Of a stretch of 6,015 nucleotides of DNA, positions 1 to 5,784 are shown piece by piece. The notes below the pieces were generated by a model. It ran no database searches, had not been told where the DNA came from, and worked only from the letters and a program-made list of their open reading frames with translations. Location: contig JAISQU010000040.1 in the NCBI GenBank assembly GCA_031274005.1, positions 1-6,015 on the forward strand, in the 5' to 3' direction. Both the position numbers and the translations under genes were made by a program. This stretch comes from Spirochaetales bacterium (GTDB taxonomy: Bacteria > Spirochaetota > Spirochaetia > DTKZ01). Each line of letters begins with the position of its first letter. The first letter of the stretch is position 1.

Positions 1-71
1 ACCACACGGAAAACACATACTCCCTGTTCAAAATTTCCGCTTTTGTCCGTGTTGTCTGTGTCGTCCGTGGT
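1..71. repeat. Imperfect palindromic intergenic element with three tandem 9-nt units
   Basis: Three adjacent 9-mers are visible: GTCCGTGTT (45-53), GTCTGTGTC (54-62) and GTCCGTGGT (63-71). The left end, ACCACACGGA at 1-10, is a near reverse complement of the right end TCCGTGGT (64-71), with a 2-nt insertion. The element could therefore form an imperfect long hairpin, and it is followed by a run of seven T (83-89). I infer an intergenic repeat that might also terminate an upstream gene lying outside the window. Similar 'tccgtg-tccgtgg' strings recur between genes in several bacterial genomes as I remember them, but I cannot verify this here. The left edge may be cut by the window. Confidence 0.5.
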
Positions 72-172
72 TAATTTCTCTGTTTTTTTCAGATTTTCAT
101 TTCTATGCGTTTATCCTGCCCCTCGGCGCGGAGACATTGCCTAAAACTTTATTTCAGATTACACTGCTGGGG

Positions 173-2725
173 ATGGAAAAAATCAAGGTCGCCACAGGTA
201 CCTATTATATGGATATTCCCGAAGTTGACCTGCGGATTCTGTGCGGTTGTCCGGGGGACGCCGTTAAGCATCTGAAGAAAAACGGGATTATTATTACAAA
301 AGAAAAAAACGGGGTTACTTACGAGACCGGCCCCAATGCCATTCTGCTTTCGGATTTGGCGATTCAGAACGGCGGGTTTTCCAATTTGGCGGAATTTCCC
401 GTGCTGCACATGTTTTACAAACAGGGGCTGCTTGTTCCCGGTCATCCGAATAATACGGGCAGAAAGCCTCTTCTTATCGGAACGAAGGCTCAGATTACCG
501 CCCAGAGCAGATATATTTACCGGGGGAATTACGGGCTGGTTTCGCTGGATGAGATTATGGCCGCGGGCGTGGGCAGGGCCGAGGCGCAAGAGATGATGCG
601 GATGAAGATGAAGTTCGCATATGGCGCCATCCTGGAGACCGAAGACCTTCTTGATTTCCTGATTATTGAAAAGGAGCCGGTGGATATAGGGGGAGGCGTT
701 ATGCTGTCCCGCACAGGGCTGAATACCTATACGTTCCACTACGGGATGGAGACCTGCGAGGTTGATTTGAATCTTGGGCGTAATGAGTCCTACCAGAAGC
801 CCTACACTCTTGGTTATTACCCGGTCAAGGCGGAATATTTTTCGATTATCCATACCGGCGAGGGCGACGGCTGGGATCCCGACCATCCCTGTATGGGCAG
901 CCTTTTGACTTTTCAGGGGCATATTTATTTGATTGACGCGGGTCCGGGGATTCTCGACAGCCTGACCGCCCTGGGGATCAGCGTTAACGAGATTGACGGG
1001 ATTTTCCATACGCATTGCCATGATGACCACTTTGCGGGGCTTCCGTCCCTGCTGCGCGCCGATCACCGCATCAACCATTACGCGACGCCGCTTGTGAGAT
1101 CCGCCATTATTCGTAAGTTCAGCGCCCTGATGTCGCTCTGCGAGGAGAATTTCGCGGACTACTTTACCATCTGCGATTTGAAGTTTGACGAATGGAACCG
1201 CATCGGCGGGCTTGAGGTAATGCCGGTTTTTTCCGCGCATCCGGTAGAGACGAATTTTTTGTATTTCAGAACGCCCTGGGCGGGGGGGTACAAAAGTTAT
1301 GGGCATCTTGCGGATATTGTGTCTCTGGATGTTCTGGAGGGAATGGTTAGCAAGGACGGCATCAGCAAGGCTCTGCGGGACAAGATCCGCAAGTCCCTTT
1401 TTATTCCGGTTGATTTAAAAAAGATTGACGCGGGCAAGGGGCCGATTCACGGGAATACGGTTGATTTTCGGGAGGACAAGTCGCGCAAGATCATCATGAG
1501 CCATTCGAGTCAGGACTTCACCCTTAAAGAGAAGGAGATAGGCTCGACGACTGCTTTCGGGCAAATCGATGTTCTTATTCCTTCGCGGCAGGATTTTTCC
1601 ATGCGTACCGCCGCCACGCTTTTGCGTACATATTTTCCCGATGTGGAGATGAATCTGATTCGTTTATTTCTGGATTGTCCTATGCAGGAGTTCTCTCCGG
1701 GGTCAATCATTCTGCGCAAGGGCACGCCCAGCCAGAATATTTATCTGCTTCTTTCCGGCGTCGCCGAGGCGGTCAACGCCAACATGGGGATTTCCCATGA
1801 ATTGGCCCAGGGTTTTTTAATTGGGGATACTTCTTTTCTGGGGGGCGGCAAGACAAGCCTGACCTTCAGGGCCGTCAGTCCGGTTCGTGTTCTTGAGATT
1901 CCCAGTATCCTTTTCGCGGCTTTCAACCAGGAGTTCAAGATTTTTGATGAGCTGAAGCATCTGTATGAAAACCGTATGCTTCTTCTTCAAACGAAACTGT
2001 TTGGTGAAATGCTCTCGTTCCCCGTGCAGAACCGCATCGCGCGTATTATGAAAAAAGAGGAGTACCCCGAAGGGACGGATCTCGCAAAAATTTCGGGTAA
2101 CGATATTCTGCTTCTTGTGGAGGGCGCCGCCGACCTGATGATAGACGATGTGCCGCTGGGACGGCTCGAACCGAAGGATTTTCTGGGCGCAGAAGGCGTT
2201 TTGTTTGGGACAGACCCCTTCTACACCGCCGCCGCGTCCGGCGATGTTGTATGCTACCGTATTCAGGGAAACGAATTGAAGGACATTCCCATCATACAGT
2301 TGAAAATGCTCGAGGAATTCAAAAAACGGATGAACGCTTTTTCTTCGCGTTTTGTTTTTCGCTGGGAAGACCGTTACGCCTGCGGCAGGGCGGACGCAGA
2401 TGAGCTTCGCCGCGGGCTTTTCCGGCTTATAGAGGCTGTCTCATTTTCACTGCGCGGCGTGAGCGACAGAAAAAATCTGGCGAAAAACTGGAACGCCCTG
2501 ACCGGCGGTTTCCGTGATTATCTGGAATTCGCGGCGGGTTTTCAAAAATCCGGCGGGGATTTCCTTGCCGAAGAGAAAAAAATTCTCGAAAAGATGGATT
2601 TTTGGAACGGGCGTGTTTCCGAAGCCTCCAGAGAACTTGACAGCGGAATTCTGGAATATCTTGCCGGCCGGGTTGCCGCGTTTATCATCGGCCGGGACAA
2701 ACAATTGCTGTGCGCCGCAGGTTAA
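173..2725 (+). CDS. Metallo-beta-lactamase-fold hydrolase with two degenerate cyclic-nucleotide-binding folds and a hemerythrin-like C-terminus
   Basis: This is an 850-residue, probably cytoplasmic protein with no signal peptide or membrane segment. Residues 1 to about 225 are a family-specific N-terminal region. Residues about 225-480 are a metallo-beta-lactamase fold: strand LIDAGPG with D255, metal motif HTHCHDDH at 279-286 (H281, H283, D285, H286), and later candidate ligands H356, D381 and H444. The core therefore looks catalytically competent; the substrate is unknown. Residues about 490-600 and 620-715 are two beta-roll cyclic-nucleotide-binding-like folds, each lacking the phosphate-binding Arg (T561 and F683 in its place). 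Residues about 730-850 match the hemerythrin pattern but have lost its histidines. Start choice: ATG 173 gives MEKIKVA, where I expect conserved family sequence to begin, but it has no good ribosome site. TTG 137 has GGAG at 130-133 only 3 nt away and would add 12 residues. The frame is open back to base 2. The TAA stop is 15 nt from the convergent anti-sigma gene. A signalling or sensory hydrolase is my inference. Confidence 0.88.
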   Translation: MEKIKVATGTYYMDIPEVDLRILCGCPGDAVKHLKKNGIIITKEKNGVTYETGPNAILLSDLAIQNGGFSNLAEFPVLHMFYKQGLLVPGHPNNTGRKPLLIGTKAQITAQSRYIYRGNYGLVSLDEIMAAGVGRAEAQEMMRMKMKFAYGAILETEDLLDFLIIEKEPVDIGGGVMLSRTGLNTYTFHYGMETCEVDLNLGRNESYQKPYTLGYYPVKAEYFSIIHTGEGDGWDPDHPCMGSLLTFQGHIYLIDAGPGILDSLTALGISVNEIDGIFHTHCHDDHFAGLPSLLRADHRINHYATPLVRSAIIRKFSALMSLCEENFADYFTICDLKFDEWNRIGGLEVMPVFSAHPVETNFLYFRTPWAGGYKSYGHLADIVSLDVLEGMVSKDGISKALRDKIRKSLFIPVDLKKIDAGKGPIHGNTVDFREDKSRKIIMSHSSQDFTLKEKEIGSTTAFGQIDVLIPSRQDFSMRTAATLLRTYFPDVEMNLIRLFLDCPMQEFSPGSIILRKGTPSQNIYLLLSGVAEAVNANMGISHELAQGFLIGDTSFLGGGKTSLTFRAVSPVRVLEIPSILFAAFNQEFKIFDELKHLYENRMLLLQTKLFGEMLSFPVQNRIARIMKKEEYPEGTDLAKISGNDILLLVEGAADLMIDDVPLGRLEPKDFLGAEGVLFGTDPFYTAAASGDVVCYRIQGNELKDIPIIQLKMLEEFKKRMNAFSSRFVFRWEDRYACGRADADELRRGLFRLIEAVSFSLRGVSDRKNLAKNWNALTGGFRDYLEFAAGFQKSGGDFLAEEKKILEKMDFWNGRVSEASRELDSGILEYLAGRVAAFIIGRDKQLLCAAG

Positions 2726-2740
2726 AGCAGCGGTTTAAAG

Positions 2741-3226
2741 TCACAGAAAGCGGCTTGCCGCAGCGGACCGCCGCCCGTCTACGCGGCCGGGGCTGAAATT
2801 TTTCATGTGTGACCCGATAAAAAAGGCCGCGTAGACAGTTACGGCTAAACCCAGAGCAAGGGGCAGGGCAAGGCCAAGCCCCGGGGTAATCTGACTGAGC
2901 TCCGGCAGGATGGCGCTGAAAGGTATCAAAAACATTCCCAAAATCAAAAGAAGGCCCGCGCCTATCCAGTTTCCCATTGACAGGGGGCATGTTTCAGGCG
3001 GACTTTCTTTCGCGGCGGGTCCGCTGATCCGGGCCATAACGGCTGCGCTAATATCCTTTTCCGGCGGAACCTCCGCAAAGAGGACGCGGGATCTCATAAA
3101 GGCTTGCAGGCCCTTCGCCTGGGCAGCGCAGAGGGCGCAGCTTTCCAGGTGGGCGGCCAGAGCGGCGGACGGCGCCTCATTGTTATCGAGCTCCAGAAAA
3201 AGCCTCATAAAATCTTCACATTCCAT
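2741..3226 (-). CDS. Zinc-finger (ZAS/zf-HC2-type) membrane-anchored anti-sigma factor
   Basis: This 161-residue protein is the likely inhibitor of the ECF sigma factor encoded just upstream. The N-terminal cytoplasmic domain begins MECEDF and carries H26-x3-C30-x2-C33, the HxxxCxxC signature of zinc-binding anti-sigma factors. C3 is placed as in zf-HC2 proteins. Two hydrophobic helices (about 87-107 and 116-137) should span the membrane, putting N- and C-termini on the cytoplasmic side. The short tail is basic (GRVDGRR). In this family the domain holds the sigma factor until a redox or envelope signal releases it; the signal here is unknown. Start: ATG 3226 has a strong GGAGG (3236-3240) 9 nt upstream. 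A longer start at 3244 would put that site inside the gene and is rejected. The gene overlaps the sigma stop by 11 nt, so coupled translation is likely. The last 60 codons contain a perfect 12-bp inverted repeat. Confidence 0.88.
   Translation of the reverse strand: MECEDFMRLFLELDNNEAPSAALAAHLESCALCAAQAKGLQAFMRSRVLFAEVPPEKDISAAVMARISGPAAKESPPETCPLSMGNWIGAGLLLILGMFLIPFSAILPELSQITPGLGLALPLALGLAVTVYAAFFIGSHMKNFSPGRVDGRRSAAASRFL
2777..2836. repeat. Perfect 12-bp inverted repeat inside the anti-sigma gene
   Basis: The arms are GTCTACGCGGCC (2777-2788) and GGCCGCGTAGAC (2825-2836), exact reverse complements separated by 36 nt. The spacer contains a further small pairing possibility (gaaa/tttc, and CGGG/CCCG). 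Both arms are coding in the anti-sigma frame: one encodes V131-A134 at the end of the second membrane helix, the other G147-D150 in the tail. No T-run follows on either strand, so it does not look like a simple terminator. A role as mRNA 3' structure or a protein-binding site is inference only. Confidence 0.75.
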
Positions 3227-3791
3227 AATCGTAATCCTCCGCACTGGAATTTTTCAGCGCCGCGCGCAGCGCCTGTTTTGCCCGGAAAACATGGGACTTT
3301 ACCGTTCCCACGGGAATATCGGTTGACAGCGCTACGTCCTCATACGTCATCCCGAAGGAGAAAAACAAATCGATGCAGATCCTGTAGCGTTCCGGCAAAA
3401 GTTTCACGGCTTGTTTCAGCGCGCCGGCCGCGGCTTTTCTGATGTGCGCCTGCTCCGGCGTTTCACCGGCGCAGGGAATATCAAAGTCTTCAGGCAGGCT
3501 GTCGGAATCTCTTTTTGACCGCTGAACGCTTATGCCGTGGTAGTAGGCGACTTTCATAAGCCATGTGGAAAAAAGCGATTCGCCCCGGAAAGTGCTCAGC
3601 CTTTCAAATACCTTAATAAAAACTTCCTGGGCAAAATCACCGGCGTCATCCCTGTTTCTGAAAAACCTCAAGCCCAGGGAATAGACTCTGGTTTGGTACT
3701 TCCGTACCAGAGCCGCAAAGCTCTGTTTTTTTCCGGAAAGAATCTCGCCGATGATTTCCCGGTCCGGATCTTTCCCCGTTTCATCGGTCAC
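3216..3791 (-). CDS. ECF-family RNA polymerase sigma factor (sigma70 group 4)
   Basis: This 191-residue protein has the compact two-domain plan of ECF sigma factors, which direct RNA polymerase to stress-type promoters. Region 2 spans about residues 24-93 and includes FAALVRKYQ, DFAQEVF (52-58) for core binding, and FSTWLMKVAYY (74-84). Region 4 spans about 125-178 with LLPERYR (131-137) and a helix-turn-helix EDVALSTDIPVGTVKSHVFRAKQAL (read in two parts: EDVALSTDIP, then VGTVKSHVFRAKQAL) for the -35 element. Region 3 is absent and there is no C-terminal extension, so it is not an ECF type with an SnoaL-like tail. The start is GTG (MTDETG), 3 nt after the stop of the upstream membrane-protein gene, with only a weak AGG about 9 nt away. 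Translation probably depends on coupling. It is followed at once by its putative anti-sigma factor, the usual arrangement. The exact ECF group is not assigned. Confidence 0.93.
   Translation of the reverse strand: MTDETGKDPDREIIGEILSGKKQSFAALVRKYQTRVYSLGLRFFRNRDDAGDFAQEVFIKVFERLSTFRGESLFSTWLMKVAYYHGISVQRSKRDSDSLPEDFDIPCAGETPEQAHIRKAAAGALKQAVKLLPERYRICIDLFFSFGMTYEDVALSTDIPVGTVKSHVFRAKQALRAALKNSSAEDYDYGM
3236..3240 (-). promoter_or_regulatory. Strong ribosome binding site deciding the anti-sigma start
   Basis: GGAGG on the minus strand lies 9 nt before ATG 3226 and inside the last codons of the sigma gene. It supports initiation at 3226 rather than at the upstream in-frame ATG at 3244, and suggests the anti-sigma factor is translated efficiently from the shared mRNA. 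Confidence 0.8.
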
Positions 3792-3794
3792 AGG

Positions 3795-4136
3795 TTAGCG
3801 CCTGCGGAACATCTTTTGCCGGAAAACATAAAATACCGTAAGGCTGATTCCTACGGACAGGGGGATAAGGCCGCCCAGAAGGGAATAGGCGAAGCCCTCC
3901 TTTACCAGAAAGAAAACCGTAAGGACAAAGCCCACGCCAAGATTCAGAAGCCCTGCAAGAAGGCTGAAAGTCTGTATGTCAAAGACGAAGTCGGATTTTA
4001 TACCCTGCCGTATCATAAGGGTTTTGCGCCTGTGATTCCACAAAAGCCAAAAAAAAATAATGACGCTGCCCATGACAATGCCCGCAAGAGGGATTATGGC
4101 AATAAGTACCTGAGCGGCCTGTGAAGCTGTTTCCAT
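3795..4136 (-). CDS. Small membrane protein of unknown function, three predicted helices (DUF6249-like)
   Basis: This 113-residue protein is the first gene of the sigma operon. Hydrophobic segments at about 8-33, 57-78 and 83-106 should form three membrane helices. The basic stretch NHRRKTLMIRQGIKSD after the first helix and the RQKMFRRR tail are likely cytoplasmic anchors. This plan, one helix, a charged linker with an M-I-x-x-G element, then a hairpin of two helices, resembles small DUF6249-type proteins that often sit beside ECF sigma/anti-sigma pairs. That family link is from memory of its pattern and is not certain. Start: ATG 4136 has AGGAG (4146-4150) 9 nt upstream; an ATG at 4160 would overlap that site. 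The gene ends 3 nt before the sigma GTG. Its place in the operon suggests a membrane target or modulator of the sigma system, but no function can be stated. Confidence 0.82.
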   Translation of the reverse strand: METASQAAQVLIAIIPLAGIVMGSVIIFFWLLWNHRRKTLMIRQGIKSDFVFDIQTFSLLAGLLNLGVGFVLTVFFLVKEGFAYSLLGGLIPLSVGISLTVFYVFRQKMFRRR

Positions 4137-4145
4137 AAAAACCTT

Positions 4146-4150
4146 CTCCT
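4146..4150 (-). promoter_or_regulatory. Ribosome binding site of the small membrane protein gene
   Basis: AGGAG on the minus strand lies 9 nt before ATG 4136. It decides this start over ATG 4160, whose coding region would contain the site. Confidence 0.75.
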
Positions 4151-4158
4151 TTCCCGCC

Positions 4159-4186
4159 AATGTAGCATAGTTACAGAATCTGTAAA
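4159..4186 (-). promoter_or_regulatory. Candidate promoter of the sigma operon
   Basis: On the minus strand, TTTACA (4181-4186, five of six matches to TTGACA) is separated by 16 nt from TACATT (4159-4164, four of six to TATAAT). Transcription would start near 4152, giving a leader of about 16 nt that begins just before the AGGAG site. A self-regulated ECF-type promoter further upstream (a GGAAAC element lies near 4240) cannot be excluded, but I found no partner -10 at normal spacing. Confidence 0.4.
4171..4185. promoter_or_regulatory. Perfect 7-1-7 palindrome, candidate operator
   Basis: TTACAGA-A-TCTGTAA is an exact inverted repeat with a one-base centre. It overlaps the candidate -35 box and the spacer of the sigma-operon promoter, where a bound dimer would block RNA polymerase. 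The 7-1-7 geometry resembles Fur-family sites, but the base sequence is not a standard Fur, PerR or Zur box, so the regulator is unknown. Confidence 0.45.
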
Positions 4187-4309
4187 AGAACCGTGCACAT
4201 ACGCAAAGTTGATAGAGCGGAGTCGTTCAGAAGCTAAAGTTTCCGAATAACTCTGCTATATATGACGGCGAAAACGGACAAATGGTTGCAAGTCCCCCGT
4301 ACCGCGGGC

Positions 4310-5659
4310 TCACTCCGCCTTTTCCCGCATTCCGCGCAAAATCCTCAGTCCCAGCGGCACCGACAACAGAAAAGTGCAAAAATCCGCAATAGGCATGGCG
4401 ATCTGTATGCCCAAAACCCCCAGCCAGCGGTCCAGCAGAAACACAAGCGGCACAAGAAACAGCCCCTGCCGGGCCAAAGCCAGAATACTTGCCGACACGG
4501 CCTTGCCGGTAGTCTGCATCATCATGTTATTCAGAATAACCCAGCCCAAAAGCGGAAAAGGAAAACAGTACACCCGCAGCGCAAAAGTCCCGATGCGGAT
4601 AACCTCCAGGTCGTCCTTCCGGAACAGCGCGATAATATCAGGCGCAAAAATAAAACCCAGCGCGGCAAGAACCGCGAGCAGGGAAGAACTCAGTTTCATG
4701 CAAAACCAGAACGCCTTCTTCACCCTGTCGTAATGTTTTGCCCCGTAATTGAATCCGCACACAGGCTGAAAGCCCTGCCCAAAACCCAGAAGCGCCGATG
4801 TCGCGAACAGAACCACCCGGTTCACAATGGAAACAGCCGCTATCACCGCATCGCCGAAACCGCCGGCGGCGCGGTTCAGAAAAATCGTGGCGACGCTGGC
4901 AATCCCCTGCCGCAGCAGCGACGGAAAGCCGCCGCGCAGCATTTCCCTGTAAGAGGTCCAGTGCGGATAAAAATTCCTCAGACGGATACTGATGTTTCCC
5001 TGCTGCCGGCAGCTTACAAAAAACAAAATGGCGCAGCTCACTATCTGGCTCAGCATAGTAGCCAGAGACGCCCCGCTCACCCCCATATTCAGGCCAAAAA
5101 TAAAAAGCGGATCAAGCCCCACATTCAAAACAGCGCCCGAAACCATCCCGGCCATGCCGTAAAACGAACTCCCCTGAAAACGCAGAAGATTATTCTGCGT
5201 CAGGCTTGAGGTCATAAACGGCGCGCCCAGCAGAATAAACCTCATGTACTGCTGCGCGTAGGGCATAATGGTCGGCGTCGCTCCCAGAAAACGGCACAGA
5301 GGCGTCAGAAAGAAAAGACCCGCGGCCGTGATAAGCGCGCCCGCGCAAAAAGAAGAAAAAAAACCCGTGGCCGCCATACGCGAAGCGTTCTCACTGTCCT
5401 GAGCGCCCAGGGCCCGCGCAATAAAACTGCCCGCCCCCTGCCCGAAAAAAAAGCCCACGGCCTGAATCAGGGCCATCAGAGAAAAGGCAATCCCCAAAGA
5501 AGCCGTGGCGCTGGTTCCCAGAGAACCGACAAAATACGTATCGGCCATATTGTACATGGCGGAAATCATCATAATCGCGAGGCTCGGGCCTGCCAGACGC
5601 AAAACAAGAGCCTCCACAGGTTTTGTCGTCATCAGTTCATAGCGTGAAATCTTTTCCAT
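4310..5659 (-). CDS. MATE-family multidrug/toxin efflux transporter
   Basis: This 449-residue inner-membrane protein has about twelve hydrophobic segments, the normal length and layout for MATE antiporters, which export cationic drugs or metabolites in exchange for Na+ or H+. Typical family features are the opening RYELMTTKPVEALVLRLAGP, the first-helix motif YNMADTYFVG (36-45), GQGAGSFIARALGA, and in the second half GFGQGFQPVCGFNYGA. These place it nearer the DinF/MepA-like branch than classical NorM; the substrate cannot be told. Start: ATG 5659 gives the family-typical N-terminus and has AGGA (5663-5666) 3 nt upstream. The in-frame ATG at 5710 lies upstream of a good sigma70 promoter (-35 at 5697-5702), so it could not be translated from that transcript. 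The gene is divergent from uvrA, with 125 nt between starts. No terminator is visible after the stop. Confidence 0.94.
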   Translation of the reverse strand: MEKISRYELMTTKPVEALVLRLAGPSLAIMMISAMYNMADTYFVGSLGTSATASLGIAFSLMALIQAVGFFFGQGAGSFIARALGAQDSENASRMAATGFFSSFCAGALITAAGLFFLTPLCRFLGATPTIMPYAQQYMRFILLGAPFMTSSLTQNNLLRFQGSSFYGMAGMVSGAVLNVGLDPLFIFGLNMGVSGASLATMLSQIVSCAILFFVSCRQQGNISIRLRNFYPHWTSYREMLRGGFPSLLRQGIASVATIFLNRAAGGFGDAVIAAVSIVNRVVLFATSALLGFGQGFQPVCGFNYGAKHYDRVKKAFWFCMKLSSSLLAVLAALGFIFAPDIIALFRKDDLEVIRIGTFALRVYCFPFPLLGWVILNNMMMQTTGKAVSASILALARQGLFLVPLVFLLDRWLGVLGIQIAMPIADFCTFLLSVPLGLRILRGMREKAE

Positions 5660-5673
5660 AAATCCTGAACGGC

Positions 5674-5702
5674 AGTATAGCAAAAATTCCCGGCGCTGGC
5701 AA
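5674..5702 (-). promoter_or_regulatory. Sigma70-type promoter of the MATE transporter gene
   Basis: On the minus strand, TTGCCA (5697-5702) and TATACT (5674-5679) are each five of six matches to consensus, with an ideal 17-nt spacer. The predicted start near 5667 leaves a leader of only about 8 nt before ATG 5659, with AGGA almost at the mRNA 5' end. Confidence 0.65.
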
Positions 5703-5738
5703 ACGGACACGGGGGTGCACCCACTCTATTACGTATTA

Positions 5739-5767
5739 TTGCAGACATTTAAAAAACCCGGTATCAT
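5739..5767 (+). promoter_or_regulatory. Candidate promoter of uvrA
   Basis: TATCAT (5762-5767, five of six to TATAAT) is preceded at 17 nt by TTGCAG (5739-5744, only three of six to TTGACA). Transcription would begin near 5774, leaving about 11 nt before ATG 5785. There is no clear Shine-Dalgarno sequence in that leader and no recognisable SOS box in the intergenic region. Confidence 0.4.
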
Positions 5768-5784
5768 TCTCCCCGGACACAAGC

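Noticed and set aside
1..144. Two plus-strand frames open from the window edge (one runs into the hydrolase frame)
   Set aside because: The sequence is repeat-like and pyrimidine-rich and the translation shows no family resemblance. It looks like intergenic sequence that happens to lack stops.
149..1306. Long minus-strand open frame of 385 codons opposite the hydrolase gene
   Set aside because: It is antisense to a gene with clear family motifs, has no recognisable domain and no ribosome site, and its openness follows from the biased codon use of the real gene.
2750..2761. Short GC hairpin (GCGGC-GCCGC) near the end of the anti-sigma gene as a terminator
   Set aside because: The stem is 4-5 bp with a tiny loop, lies in coding sequence, and is followed by only three T.
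4225..4250. ECF-type autoregulated promoter (GGAAAC element on the minus strand)
   Set aside because: No -10 element such as CGTC, CGAC or TCTGA lies at 15-17 nt; the nearest CGAC is at 13 nt.
4245..4275. AT-rich segment resembling part of a dif recombination site near the skew switch
   Set aside because: Only a few positions of the XerC/XerD arm consensus match and the 11-6-11 layout is not preserved.
4290..4309. Possible terminator after the MATE stop (CCCG/CGGG)
   Set aside because: It has a four-base-pair stem without a T-run on the minus strand.
4262..5209. Plus-strand open frame of 315 codons opposite the MATE gene
   Set aside because: The product is highly basic and rich in Q, H, K and R with no domain, as expected for the shadow of a hydrophobic membrane protein gene.
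5713..5722. GGGTGCACCC perfect palindrome between the MATE and uvrA promoters
   Set aside because: A 10-bp palindrome is expected several times by chance in 6 kb. Its position is suggestive but not enough for a call.
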